64,000 nt of DNA from Dioctria linearis (GCA_963930735.1 OZ005740.1:330489973-330553972); one strand, 5' to 3'; counted from the first letter of the stretch, positions 42,800 through 55,840 are shown. Notes: generated from the letters alone by a model not told the origin. Numbers and translations: made by a program.

Positions 42800-43640
42800 C
42801 CTTGTAATGTTTCCAATTTAAGCGCCTGCTGTATGCAAATTTGTGAAGAAAGTTCGTGAGATTGGCGTATTAATTGATAACACATGTTATCCTCGTGTTC
42901 GTCCTGTGCTTCTGTTGCCAAAAATATTCGCTTTAACCCGAGAGTATAGTGCGGCTGCTGGCCTGAGGAAAATTCAGCATAAAGACCTCGGATTGTTTCC
43001 TTACAAGGTCCCACTGACTCAGGAATTGAAGCAAAATTACCACTATCTTCGTTATCGCTTCTCTGTTTAGACTTTAGAGTAGCTAGAAATTGATGTCAAT
43101 TTTACAAAAAAATAAATAAAAAATCATCTTTTCGGATGGCAATTTCATCTATGTAAACAATCAAATTTTCCGTATTTAGGGCTCGGAAAACCTAGCGCGT
43201 AACTGTTTGGTGTGATTTTTGGAGTTGTGACATTATTGGCACATTTTCCTTCTAAGATTAATATGGCAACAACGTTGTCAACAGTCAACAAGGACCGCTA
43301 CAGACTACAGAGCCATCATAACTGATTTTATTGTTCAGAAATTGGTTCCAGAACGATGGCGATACGTGTCACACAAACTGTCCAGCAATCGATCTTTTGC
43401 TCACTAAGCTCAATAATAGTGTAATGAATCCTTTTAGTAATGTTACTTTGCCACCGCGGACTTTATTTGCGCGATGCAGTTTAAAATCGATGTTATTCTA
43501 ACAACACAAAAACGATTCGGTCACTGTTTCACTGAAGCACAATATTTTGATGAAACAATTCATGAAATAAGGCCTCACATCATTGAAAATGTACCCACTG
43601 CATTGAGTTGGCAGGATTGGCTACTAACAAACTAGCCGAG
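42800..43640 (+). pseudogene. Second DD41D-type mariner-like transposase relic
   Basis: The DNA-binding end reads CKFVKKVREIGVLIDNT (about 42838), then LRKIQHKDLGLFPYKVPLTQ (about 42961), a good match to the 'LHRILHKDLGLHPYKIQLVQEL' segment of this group. LKQNYHYLRYRFSV corresponds to 'LKPNDH..R..FVNW'. The catalytic core is mostly lost. At about 43340 FQNDGDTCHTNCPAIDLLLTK retains the second Asp region (QQDGATCHT in relatives), and NVTLPPRT follows. The third Asp region is deleted or scrambled. The C-terminus reads EIRPHIIENVPTALSWQDW near 43566. This is the same transposase group as the element at 19578-20581, but older and on the opposite strand. TIRs were not found. Confidence 0.8.
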
Positions 43641-46014
43641 ACAGCCATTTGAACAGTGTTTATTTTATACCATTTTTAAAAAGAAACCAGCCGATGGCGC
43701 ACTCTTTATAAAGAGCTTCCTTTTGTTGTTTTTTTTCTTTGAACTTTAAATTCTTTCAATGCTGAATCATATCCATGCACGAGTTTTTTTTTCTAATTTC
43801 CTGGCCTTAGCAAAACTAATATTCGACAGTCATTCAGATTTCTTAATGTACATTTTAATTATATGGACAGATTTTTCTAAAAATTCAAATTCATTATAAC
43901 AAATACTCAATAAGATTGCAGGTTTCTCAATTCATTTTGATTCAGAATTCAGAATGGTCAATATGGATGTAAACTTTAAATACTCAATTTCACCTTCTCT
44001 CTCCATTTTAATCATCAACGGAATATTTTTTCAGCTCATCACAAATATGATATAAGTAACTCATTCAAAAGAGACTAATATTTATTCTAGTACAGGGTAA
44101 TCATGGATAGTATACTCAACCCCGCACCATATAACCTCAACGAAACAATATTACTATCATCTTCGAATTAACTCCTGAAGGTAGTACAATAAAAAGGCGT
44201 AAATCAATGTGCATACAACCAGATAAAAGGTGCAGGCATGGGTTATACACTTAAATCTTGGAATTAATGTTCGTCGTGTTATTATCAACTTTACACTTTT
44301 CACTTACTACATTCACTCAATGCACATTATCACCTCACATATTTTTACCTGCTTAAACCGGCTGCATGCCAGTCTGTTGCAAAAATCATCGACTTCAATT
44401 AAGAGAACTTTATAAGTGGGCAATAGTGTAGGCATTCAGTCCCGTTTTTGTTAATTGAAATTCTTAATCCTTTTATTGATACAAACTATATACACATATG
44501 AATATGCACGACAAGACCTGTTTTAAGGGGGGAAATATTCCGGGATAATACCTAAATACTACATGCGACTCGGTTATTTTATGGATCGCGTAGTTGTTGA
44601 AACGTGAAATAAATAAGTTACAAGTTACTTTCGATAAATATTTTTAAGTGCTAAGTGTGGTAGATAAATTATTTTATACAAAAAACAAAAAAAAAACAAT
44701 TACAAATTTTTTAAGTTAAATTATTTAATTACAATCTAACTGCGTGTGCGGTGGGAAATGCGCAATAAAAGCTTTTTTTCCTTTCTCTTTCTGTTGGTCC
44801 CACATAGATATTTACTTCAAACAACAGATTTCTTTATCTTGTATATAAGCGCAAGACACCATTAGCTATTGTCTCAGAGTTTTTTTACTTTCACAAAGTA
44901 CAATGGCACCTCTATGTATAACTAAGAACAAAAACGTTCGCATGCAAACATCATTTCTAGTATAATTCAGTTCTTCAGTACCTGCGCGATGGGCGGTTTT
45001 TCCTCTTCAATATCAAAAGACACAATCCTCTTATAATAGGAAGTCAGTGACATTTATTATAGCTCCAAGCCCAAGGGAAAATCTAAATATGCTTCAAGTT
45101 CTTTGTTAAGTACACCGCGCAGCTTATGGTGATAAATCATCAACGAAAAGAATAATCATGTGCGATGTATTTAAACTAATAACTGCCCTACCATGACATG
45201 CGCCTCGCCGCCCAGCCCGGTCAAATTATAAGCAATTAATAAATTGTTGTAAAGGAAATTTCGGAATTGATATTCAAGGCCCATGTTAAATACGAAGTAG
45301 GCGTGTTCTTCTATAAAACTCTTATGATCAATAAAATTCAAATTCATAATTGAACTTTTTAGTATTGTTAATCAAATCCATCATAAAGCAGTAAAGATGT
45401 GGTAAACAGATTATGTAAAGTGGGTTCAATCTTTGGCGTTACGGTTATAAATCCAAATAAGCGGAATTGAATTTGAAGATTAGTTTCTCCTTTAAAATGA
45501 TCCAAAATGGTTTCAACCTTTTATCCAACAGATTTTTCAATCATTCAGTTACAGTAATAAAATTTTATTAATCGACTGATGGCCATAAAGGTTTTAGTCC
45601 ATATTCATATTATTTATGGAAAGAACTTCTTCATTCTAATCATTTTCTTCATATTATGATTCGTTCGATTAGCGCCCAATTAATGTGTCCAGTTATCTTT
45701 TTAGAGTTTTCAAAAAGCAACATCTCTGGAAAATGTAAAAGAAAAATATCTTGCTCTTGAAGAGTTTGTGATTCACCGTGTTTTATTTTTCATGCAAATG
45801 GATCGGGATTGATATTTTATAAAACTTTAAAAATTGAGAATGCTTATACTTATATAGTTTTGCTTTTTCTGTGCAATGAAATCAATTATGTAAATGAACT
45901 AATGATGGCAATGACAGTAATGACAATTTGCTCATAATTCTTTGACAATTACAGTATAGGTACTAATTACAATTTACGAAATAAAAATAATAAAAATGGA
46001 GTGAGCTTTTACAT
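43641..46014. other. Unassigned spacer
   Basis: About 2.4 kb with no gene, inverted repeat pair or known motif recognised. Confidence 0.4.
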
Positions 46015-46375
46015 TGAATAACTTCAAATGTTTGTCAAATGTTTGCCAAATGTTTTTGAAACATTTGTCAAACACCTGATAGGATATTTGTGTGAAAAAT
46101 GTTTTCCAAATAATCAGTTTTAATCATGTATTCTCCGAGTGAAGTAACATGCATTACCTTAACGTTTGAGGAAAATTTGCAATTGACAAACATTTTATTG
46201 ACAAATATTTGAGAAATAATTGTGATATGTTTGCCAAATGTTTGTCAAACATTTGCCAAACATCTGATATGATATTTGTGTGAAAAATATTTTCGAAATA
46301 ATCAGTTTTAATCATGTATTCTCCAAGTGAAATAACATGCATTGCCTTAACGTTTAAGGAACATTTTCGAAAATT
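46015..46375. repeat. 188-bp tandem duplication with AAATGTTTG words
   Basis: 'acacctgataggatatttgtgtgaaaaatg...' at about 46073 recurs as 'acatctgatatgatatttgtg...' at about 46261, a 188-bp period. The shared tract includes 'ataatcagttttaatcatgt' and 'attctcc.agtgaa.taacatgcatt'. Each unit begins with runs of 'caaatgtttgccaaatgtttgtcaaac'. Similar AAATGTTTG/CAAACATTT words return at 47440-47555, beyond a LINE fragment, and may be the other end of the same element. Confidence 0.8.
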
Positions 46376-46584
46376 TTTCGAAATTTCGCAAGAATCTAAG
46401 AATTCTTTTATTATATTTAAATTGTCCCACAGCTGTTGAAAACTAACTGAAAGTACTATACAAACTTTAACCCACATCTAATGTTTTCCATTTTATTAGG
46501 ATTAAAGTGGAACTTTTTTTACCGAGTACGTCGCGAATTAACATTCTTGCGAACGTTGATTTATGAGAAAACACCAGAATATAT

Positions 46585-47395
46585 CTTTATGAAAAAGTAC
46601 AGTTTCTAAATTCAAGACGACATCTCACATTTCTTGCTCCTATATGTTCATCACGATTTGACGACCGCTCTTATCTTGTTCAAACAATTCGATGGTGGAG
46701 CTTTCTTCCTTGTGGTGGTCAGCGTGCGAGTTCTGGCAGAGCATTTTGTAATATTATTAAGGACTTACATAACCTTTAGTTGTGAATGATGTAAACTATG
46801 TAGGAAATCAATCAATTTATTTCGTTTAATTAAAACTATATTATTTTAAGCTTTGCTTTATATATACCTACCTAACTGTGATATTTTGCTATTAAGTACT
46901 TCTCTTTTTTCTTTAACTTTTTTCATTTTTTATTAGTATAAATTTGTTGTGTACTTGATCTTTTACTTTCTTCTTATAATAGAACACTATATTTTTATTT
47001 TATTTTTATTATTTATGTTTTGATTCCTTTTTTCTTTATGTATTATTAGTTTTTAATGAGAGCTTAAGTAGGTTTTTTCTCTGTTTTTGTAATACTTTCA
47101 TTGCCTTTTTTTTATTCGTATTGACATATTTATTTATTTATATCCCCATTTATATTTATTGTAGCACTAGTATTTTTCCTCTCTTTTTATTTCACAATGA
47201 TTTAGTTCTTCATTATTTTATTTATGTTTATTTATTTATTTGTTTAATATTTTTAATTTGTCGAAGAATCAAGGCCTAATTTTAAGTTCTCCTAATATTA
47301 TCTACCAAATTACATAGAAGAAGTACATGATAGCATTGCATTCTTTGTACATGAGCATTATTACATTACATTACAAAATTCTTATAATTATTATT
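46585..47395 (+). pseudogene. LINE ORF2 C-terminus and 3' UTR, probable
   Basis: A short plus-strand frame reads RHLTFLAPICSSRFDDRSYL and continues VQTIRWWSFLPCGG. 'SY.VQ.IRLWNSLP' is the signature close to the C-terminus of many Jockey/CR1-type ORF2 proteins. It ends at a stop near 46780. The following 600 bp is T-rich and ends near 47395 with 'attacattacattacaa', a simple repeat tail typical of such LINEs. Only the last about 65 codons are present, so no enzymatic domain remains. Confidence 0.55.
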
Positions 47396-48499
47396 AATCC
47401 ATAACTATAAAATTGGCGTCCAAACACACCAAATTTTCCACAAATTCTTATCAAATATTTGGAAATTGCTTGGCAAACGTTTGACAAATGTTTGGGTAAC
47501 CTTTGAAAAATGTTTGACAGGCGTTTTACAAATCTTTGTCAAACATTTCAGGAGTGTCTGTTATATGTGGATGCGCCTTAAGAAGGCATCGAACTAGCTT
47601 AACTCATTAAAGTCAAGGTACCAAAAGACCGCTTAACAAAAACTCTCTCTTAGCGGTTGTTATCCCTGCAATAATCTTTTTTAATTTTCTCTTTGTGCTG
47701 GGAGAAAAGAAGCATGCATGAATTTTAATTCATCCTGCCTACCTTGTTATTCCTATCAAAATAATTTTATTATTTTTATTTTATATTTATGTATTGTCTT
47801 GATGTAGTAGGTTATGGTTTATGCTGGGCCGTACCCACTATACATATACATAAAAAACTATACTACTCATATATACTACATGCAGAGGTTAAGGACAATT
47901 TGTAAAATTTATAGTGGCTTCGATCGTGAGGAAAAATCTTCTCGTCCATAAGACCATAATTAATTTAATTTGAACATCCCGGCTAATTTAGTGACTCCAA
48001 CTCGTGCTCGATCAGCTAGATCAGAATGTGGAAATATTACGTGAAATTCACGTGGAATAATTACTTGTATTTCACATGGAATCTTCGAATTGGAGTTTAC
48101 CAGAGTAAATTAAAAATGTATTTTAGGTACAAAAGAGAAGCAGATTTTATGCAGAAAAAACAGAGTTAATTTTGAAACACGAAATATTTAACTCAGCCAA
48201 ACTGAACTTAAAGCTCTTATAGCTTATAGTTCTTATAGCTCTTGGGGCAATAAAACAAAAATAAATAAAACTAACTATGATGCCCAGATTGCCGCGTTTC
48301 TGTGGGCCACGTATTGTATCTTTATTGTAGTACTAGGCTTAATAAGAAGGTTACCCAATAAAGAACTTTTTCAGTTTAAATTTCAAATATCAGCGACACT
48401 TCTAGCAATACACCAGCAGCTCCAGCAAACAGCTCTACCGTATAGTCAGTATTTCTTAGGACTGACCGACAGTTCATGCTTTATGCATTAGTCCTGAAT
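47396..48499. other. Unassigned spacer
   Basis: 47440-47560 holds AAATGTTTG-type words related to those at 46015-46270. No gene recognised in the rest. Confidence 0.4.
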
Positions 48500-49925
48500 T
48501 CTGTCATAACCTCTTTACATTTTATTGCAGATTGGCCCTAACCACTTCTGACTTTACTGTAACTAGAGCACATACATCATGCGATCTAAATTCTTCAGTT
48601 CAATTAAAAGTCAAGCTAGAATTCTCACAATGAAGAAAAGGTTGCATTGTCAAAGGCATTCACCAACATATACAAGAATACCCTGAAAAAATGCCCAGCC
48701 ATCGATCTAAATTTGATTCCAGATATGAGATCATAAAGAACCGACTAAAAGGATCTACGATTCTGATAAGAATCATCTCATCAACGATCGCCAATATAGC
48801 TTCAGAGCTGTGCGCTCATCTGGAAACTTACTGACTCTTCTTACGGAACGTCGGAACCGTAGTCTTCACAATGTTGTATGGTCCAAAACCATTGCCCTAG
48901 ATATTTCAAGGGCCCTTGATAGACTCTGGCATCCAGCCCTTTTAGCTAAACTTAAAGCACTTGATCTGTCCCCTTCTCTTCTATTATTAATTGAAAGTTT
49001 CCTATGTAGTCGCCAAATACGTGTTGTATTAGATGGCGTTACATCTGAACCTCTTCCCATAAATGCCGGTGTGCCTCAAGGCTCTATTATCTCTCCAAAT
49101 TATCATTAATGATCTGCTTTCCCTTACTTTCCATCCCATCCATAGTTTTGGTGATGACAGTACCCTTGATTTCGCTTACTTCTTTGACACTCTTGCGGAC
49201 TCCAGGGGGAATGCCGCATGTGTTAAACGAGATTGCATGTTTAGCTCAACGTTCTTAACAATATCCTCGCTTGAAGCAAAGCGAATCGCGTCGAATTCAA
49301 TGCATCTAAGACCCAAAGCTGTCTCATCTCATTAAAACAAGACTATAACTCAACCACTCCCGTTTCTTTTGATGGAGCAATGGATTTCTGAAAAGGTGTA
49401 AGGAATATTTCAGCCCGTCAAATCTAGCGCTCCTCTACAAGTCCTACATTAGACCTAGAATGGAATGCAACTCCCATATATTGACTGGGGCTGGACGTAC
49501 AGCCTTAGCTTCATTGGAAATTGTCCAAAAGAGAGCCTTCAAGATCCTGGGTGCTATGGCAATAATATATATATATATAATAATGTTGGCTGCCTTTCGC
49601 TCCTTTATCGTTACATGCATGATCAATATTCTGATAAAAAGTCTGGTCTAATTCCTTGTAGAGTGATTCCTGCACGCAATACTGGCGCTGCAATTCGCGC
49701 ACATCCTTTTACCCTTTAAATTGCTTTCGGCCGTACAGTAAAATTCCGTGATGCTTTTTTATCCCGAACAGTGCGAATGTGGAACAGTTTCCCATCTTCT
49801 GTTTTTCCTCCGGCATACAATCTGCGGAAGCTTAAGAGAGACTAATTCTTTCCCTATCTCCTTCCTGCCGTGCTGTACTTTGCAACATAGGGTATCCCCT
49901 AAGATTGGCTTAATAATATAGAAAA
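48500..49925 (+). pseudogene. Jockey/CR1-like LINE ORF2 (RT) relic, near-complete RT domain
   Basis: The best-preserved LINE protein here. After a degraded lead-in (LTMKKRLHCQRHSP near 48630, DKNHLINDRQYSFRAV near 48757), the frame at 48810-49109 covers RT fingers and palm. IALDISRALDRLWHPALLAK carries the motif A Asp, VVLDGVTSEPLPINAGVPQG is motif B, and GSIISPN ends where a short deletion shifts the frame. Motif C follows at about 49143: HSFGDDSTLDFAYFFDTLAD, with both Asp kept (FADD to FGDD). The thumb reads LLYKSYIRPRMECNSHILTG and ALASLEIVQKRAFKILG near 49440-49560. Then comes an (AT)n expansion and VGCLSLLYRYMHDQYSD, with ARNTGAAIRAHPFTL and VRMWNSLPSSVFP (about 49778) at the C-terminus. 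An A-rich end lies at 49921. It is inactive because of frameshifts and in-frame stops. No RNase H domain follows. Confidence 0.9.
49567..49580. repeat. (AT)n microsatellite inside the LINE relic
   Basis: Seven AT repeats within the RT C-terminal coding region. They must have expanded after the copy lost function. Confidence 0.85.
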
Positions 49926-52769
49926 AAAAAACAAAAATAGTGTCTTCTGAAGTATTTTTTTTTTTCAGCACAAGGAATACTGCTTATATCCCCTACACAC
50001 TTATATATAGCAGTTGCGACTTATTGCGTAATTATCATAGCGGCTTAAAAGAACTCTCTAGATATCCAATGAAGAGAGCTCAAAAAGCTTTAAAAGATAT
50101 CTAGTCTAGAGCATATTGGTACCTTACTAACAACAATCTTACGAAGGGTCTCTATCTTTGCTGTTAGATAGAGTCTTTGCTGTTTTGTCTAATTTTGCAG
50201 CGTGTTTCCACTATTCTCATATTAATTTTTCGCATAAGTTCTTCTAAGATACGACCTATAAGGAACTTATATTTTTCTCTTAAATTATGCAAATTACTAG
50301 ACTATTTCATTTCGTATACTTCATTTATTTTTTGCAAAGCCAGAATAAGTAAGGAACTAGTAAATTACTCAATCTACTAAGATCTTAGTAGTTGAATATG
50401 TGATAAAACAGACAATACTAGTCACTATGTATGTAACGGGGAAGTAAACAATTAAACAACAATTTAAAGATAACCAGGAAGCAGAGTAGTAAGAGAGTAT
50501 CTTACACACTCCACTAAAGGTAGCCAATATGTTTTTTTTTTCTTGACATATATTATATTGCCGTCAGATCAAACGGCGCGCTTTGTGAATAAATAGATTC
50601 CTATGTAGAAGTAGTCTTAAACAAAAAGTTATAAAAGCGGTCAGGTCAAAATATAGAACAAAATATTGGTCAAATACTTCCCCTTGGTAAAGCAGGAGGC
50701 CTTTAATTGAAAACCGCCAGGAATATGTCGTACCTACAGAAAAGCAAAGAACCATATTTAGAGGAAAATCAGTTTAACTGAAGCCGCATCAATAGGAATA
50801 TCTTGAAGTGATTTAAAAACTGTTGCAAGCAAAAGGACTAGGTGTAAAGTAGATGGAAGCTAGTAAGTACCTAAATTTCTTGTTTTCTAAAAGTTCGTCG
50901 TTTTTATCATCCAACTCTTTTGTTTTAGTTTGGCTACAATATAAGATACAGGTATTAAATATATATGGACCAAATCAAGTTACTTTTCCTGATTTTCTAC
51001 ACAAGAAATATATTTTATATAATAACCACTATCGCATGCTGCTTTCCATAGTTTTATACTGATTTCTATTATCAGTGTTCATTTCATCCGAATTGAATTT
51101 GTTTTAATGCAAAATTCTCTGGTCATTCCATTCATGGCGGCGTCAGTTAAAATATGGAACACATCCATTAGGCCACTCCCTACAAACGAGGCAGAAATCG
51201 GCAAAAAGTTAAAAGCAGTCCCATAAGGTAAAAACAGAGTAAAAAAACTGTCAGAAGAACATAAATAATTACCAAGATTGTGTGTACTTTTGTGTATATT
51301 TTGTTGCCTTCTTTTACAAACAGGAATCGATGGTGATATAGGCAAGATAGGGTAGCTATATACATACACATATATTTTCTTAGTTGCACGTGTTTGTTCT
51401 GGTTGGTATCGTCTGCCCATCCAAGCAGGCATCCCAGTCCAGTCCAGTCTACGGCGATGTAAGAATTCTTTGGCAATCAATTCTTCATGTGCAGTTAAGT
51501 GGAATGTCAATGACTTCCCATGTGCCTCTTTAGACCACGATCAAGCCAATTCCTTAAACTGTTGAAAATACAAATGTAAGTGTAAACACTTTGGCCCTGA
51601 GCTGAGCTTACTGGCTAATCTGGCTTGCTAAATTGCGTGATTGATCTTTTGCGCGTGCGCGTTTTAATTTTTACTGCTTTTTATTCAGTTCTAAGTGCAG
51701 TCCAATGTTGGTAAATTAATTACTTATTTCATTTATCTACATACATTACTAATAGGTTTTCTCGTAAAGGACGCTATTTTTATGTTACGTAATCATCAAG
51801 GGCTATTAAAATAAGTACCTCTCATATTATATTAGATGAGAATTCGGAAAGAAAGAGAGAGAAAGATAAGTATCATCATTAAGTTTTTATCTAACAAACC
51901 TTTTTTCCCACATATTTTTACAAAAGTACAAACCCCCATCTATACATATACACACACACACACATTTAACTACTTTTTGCACTTGAATGAAAGGCAAATG
52001 TTTCGTTTTGTTTTTGTTTTGTTGTTTATTTACTATAGGTCTAGCGATTTGATTAAAGATTTTCAAGTCCGCTATACGTACATAGTAAAAACTTGTATGG
52101 AAAACTGATTCAGGAAATCTTATTTCTACCTTAAATAAGAAGCAAATGGATGTCAGTAACAGTAATAATGGACATACAACATGCGTACTTACTTGAATGA
52201 AAGATATATGTATGTATATATTAAAAAAAATAAAATAAATAAAAAAATATGTACAAAAACTACTAAGTCGTCTGTAAACAAGAGCATCCATCCATAAAAG
52301 TTACCATCACCCATCACCGTTGAGTAACTGCAGTGGGTTCGGTTTGGGTACTGTTTACAGAGAACTTACAAGCCTTATAAATGTACATTCCATTCAGTAA
52401 TTTATGACCAATTCCAGCTTAGAATGTTAGAATGAGGTGTGCAGGTACCCAAGAGTTTATAGATCTAATCCGGATCTGTTAATAGAATGATAATAATAAA
52501 AATGTATTGGCATTCCAAAAACATGTATACAATAAATACCTACAATTATTCAATTACAATTTCTAACTTATTCACCATAAAATAAAATAGTAAGACAGCA
52601 TATTAGCTAGCTGCTATTTGGGCATAGAAACAAGGTTTTGATTCTTACAACATTAGAGAGCCTTCATGGATGAATTCTCATATGATATTGAAAGCAAATT
52701 TCTAAACCATAATAAGTAGATATTTATGAAGTATTTGTGATAATTATATTATGTATAATTCAAATATAT
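49926..52769. other. Unassigned spacer
   Basis: No known domain or repeat pair. A 143-codon minus frame at 51079-51510 has no motif and is not called. A CA microsatellite lies at 51950-51964. The stretch 51500-51700 is somewhat less AT-rich ('ttttgcgcgtgcgcgtttt'). Confidence 0.35.
51950..51964. repeat. (AC)n microsatellite
   Basis: About seven AC dinucleotides, bordered by 'tatacatata'. Confidence 0.85.
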
Positions 52770-52774
52770 ATGGT

Positions 52775-52850
52775 ATAATACCGTCAGTTGACTACAGTCC
52801 CAGAAGGTAGTGGGTTCAAGAGTCCATCACAACACGTTCCGTTTCGACTT
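52775..52850 (+). repeat. Possible tRNA-derived SINE fragment
   Basis: The order 'cagttgactacagtcccagaaggtagt' then 'GGGTTCAAGAGTCC' resembles the D-arm to anticodon arm and the T-arm B-box of a tRNA-derived SINE head. The B-box has extra bases compared with GGTTCGANTCC, and no 5' acceptor half or A-rich tail is evident. Confidence 0.35.
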
Positions 52851-53896
52851 TTCTAGTTTTTTCTCTCCAATATTACCTGTTACCCTATCTATCAAAAATT
52901 CTCTCTCCATCCTTTTTCAGTAACGACGGAACGAGCATTTAAAGCATTTTGATAGGAATATTTGTAAAGCATTCACCGTGAGAAAACAAGTCAATCCAAG
53001 GAATGTCTATATATGACAAAAACTCTCCCGAATACAGTGCGCTTTTCCTAATAAAAGATAGATAGCAGCACCGTCATTACGACAGCTACTACAGGCTATA
53101 ATCAGCTAGCAGAGTAAACAAAACGATTCAAAAAACTGAAACAGAGCACACGAGTTAGACTACCTGTAAGCTGAACATGACCTAAGTAGGTGTTGTTCAA
53201 CTTGCATGTAATTAAGAAAACTGAAAGTGGTAGAATTCACAAAGCTGTCGGCTTGTGACTTGAATAGCGCTTAACTAAATAAATATATTAGTAAGGTTTA
53301 TAGATTATAATTGAACTACGCTCGTCCTCGTCCTGCTACAAATGAACTGATTAATAATAAATTAATGCTTAAATCTAATTAATGCCTTAGTTATCACTTT
53401 TTTTTAAGTATTATTTAGGTAAACTGTTAATTAACATTCGCTACTTAAATTTTAGTGGTGCTGCTCCAAGGAAACGTGAACGGAATGAGCTCGAACTTGG
53501 TAGAGAACTGCCAGGGACATTGGGTCGAAATACTCCCCTTATGATGTTATTTTCCGTTAACCAAATTAACAGAACTCGATACTTTACCAGTATAACAAAA
53601 TTTCTACTCGGTAAAAGAAAGGCGCCAACTTCTCATACGTTACAGACTCACACTGGGGAAATAATAGTATACTCTAATCAGGTGGAATTTAGTATCGGAT
53701 GAAATTATGAGTCCATACAAGATCACGTAAAATTACGATTATACAAAACTATGCCCGAACAGAACAAAAAAAACGATAAGTTCTCCTCCCTGCTCTCGAC
53801 AACTATGAATGCTATTTCTAGAGCAGACATCATTAATTATATTGATTGTTGTAGAACGGAATGGACAACAGAATCAACAACAAAGAACTACTAATA
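52851..53896. other. Unassigned spacer
   Basis: At 53454-53702 an open frame follows an AAATTTTAG acceptor-like site and reads GAAPRKRERNELELGRELPG, but I recognise no family and see no donor. Nothing else stands out. Confidence 0.3.
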
Positions 53897-54488
53897 CCGC
53901 AGACACACGGGACATATCAATGATCATTGACGGAGCAATGATCATTACATAGCTCGTGTGTCACTGCATTATTGGCGCAATGGTCATTCGTTTCGTCATT
54001 GTACCAATTAAGCCCCCACAACCTCATTCGTTTGCAATTATGCATTGCTTGTCATTTCTTTTAGCAATAAGCGCGCTTTCAGCGGTGAGGAACTGCAAAT
54101 TATTGGAAAAATCAGCTGATTTTCCAGCCATCACTGTCAAATGTCATTTGTGAAAATATTGAATTCTTTAAAGAAATTTCATACATTATAAATAGAAAAA
54201 GAGACGAAGAAAAAAGCAAGATTGTGGAAAACTGCTGAAAATTATAAGTTGTGCGAACTGTGGCGCATTTATATAAAAGATCTGAGAAAGGCACGAAGAA
54301 ATAGCCACATATACGCGGATATGTCTGTGAAATTTAAAGATATTAGAGTAATCGCCAGTATGCACTAGTCTGTCAAATCTAATTACGTGAAGATCGTCAT
54401 TGTCGTGTGCCACCCCAAAACAGGAATGATCATTGGTCCAATTACGTAATTGAACCAATTATCATTGATATGTCCCGTGTGTCTAGGG
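53897..54488. mobile_element. TIR element, 592 bp, probable TA duplication
   Basis: The left end CCGCAGACACACGGGACATA and the inverted right end CCCTAGACACACGGGACATA continue together through 'tcaatgat(c/a)att'. That makes about 33 bp of inverted repeat with three or four differences. TA flanks both ends (53895-53896, 54489-54490). Inside the left arm 'aatgatcattg' words repeat. Frames inside (60-65 codons) have no motifs, so this is a non-autonomous element. Confidence 0.82.
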
Positions 54489-54906
54489 TATAATAGAGGT
54501 ATATCAGGAGCATAATATGATAATTGGTGGAGCTCTCTTTTCCCACTAGAATATCTACAAATATATATCGGAATCTAGAAATGATCACATGACGGACCAG
54601 GTTAATCAAATCTACATTAGTCGTAGATGGAAAAAGAGATAGATATCCACGGTGACCATATGCTTCTTAAATGGATAAGTTCAGATTCAGATGTAATCAA
54701 AAGAACAGGTATGAAGTTCCTGAATTGTTCCTGTCACTTCTATACAGGGGCGAATATAGCGACCCCCCCCCTCCCCCACACGTGGAAACCACTGTAGAAA
54801 AATTGTAGTAGATGCCTCTGCATGTTTTCCAACAAAATGATTCAGTAAATCTATTCTACCGCACTTTTTATAAAAAGACATAAAAATTTCTGATCGTTTC
54901 TTAAGG

Positions 54907-55840
54907 TACGGTTATACATTGCAACTTTTACTGCGCACCTTTTAAGGTTACAGCTGCAAAAGTTGCAGTGCTGCTTACAAGTCGTAGGGAAATAAAGTTG
55001 CGCGCAACTTGCAGTTTTTGCTGCGCACAGCTCAGAAACTGCAAGCTTTCAAAAAAAGTTGTAAAAATGTTTACACAAGCTGCAGGTTTTGCTGCACGCA
55101 GTTTTTGTTTTGAATAGTCTCAGTTAAACTCTGATGCGTTTGGTGGACACAGTTCATGTATTTCGATGATCCAGAAGTGCAAGTTGCCGCTAGTTTGTCA
55201 TTAATCTTGTGAAAAAAATACAATAAAAAGGTGAAAAGGAAGAGGTGTTGATGGGTGAAAAAATAGATAGCTAATAAAGAGTGTACTGGACCCGTAAATA
55301 ATTTAATGAAAGAGTTGAGTATGGGTATTGGGTATGACATTTTTGTAAAAATTTGTAATTTTTATAAAGATAAAAGATACCTATAGTAGGCAAGCAAAAT
55401 TTTCCACTATAAATTTGAGTTTTTTAGCAAAAGATTTATATAAATAAATATTGATGGAACTATTCATGTAAGTCATTATTTTACAGGTTTTCCTATTTAC
55501 CTTATCCAGACTCCTTAAAATAGTAATAAACACAATATTACGGATTTGAAGAATTTGGAATTAAAATTTGGTGACAACATCTTAAAAAACTGCATGCGCA
55601 ACCTCATCAAAATTTCAACCAAACTAATATTTTTATACTGCGTCTGCAACCTTCTATTTAAATGTTTACACGTTACAACTTCTGAGACTGTGCCAGCACG
55701 AAAAAGTTCCAAACAATCGAACTTCAGGCACAACATTTTGGGTGTCAGAGATGTTTATACATTCCAACCCTCGAGTAGCGCACCTTTTTGTGCTGCGCTG
55801 CAGTAGAAGTTTGATAACGCAGCCCTTCACTCCACTTTAG
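54907..55840. mobile_element. Possible TIR element with GCGCAC / TTGCA-rich ends
   Basis: The left flank has repeated 'aacttttactgcgcac', 'aaagttgcag' and 'ttgctgcgcac' words (54920-55110). The right flank, inverted, reads 'gcgttatcaaacttctactgcagcgcagcac' (from 55830). The outer 30 bp pair imperfectly ('ggttat..att.caacttttactgc'). The middle is AT-rich and non-coding. Boundaries are uncertain. Confidence 0.4.

Noticed and set aside
51079..51510. 143-codon minus-strand open frame
   Set aside because: No motif, no plausible splice or start context, and composition like the surrounding spacer. A frame of this length can occur by chance in 64 kb.
51887..52291. 134-codon minus-strand open frame
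   Set aside because: Phe/Tyr/Lys-rich translation of AT-rich DNA crossing a CA microsatellite.
53454..53702. Open frame after an acceptor-like AAATTTTAG site
   Set aside because: No donor, no family similarity and no conserved composition.
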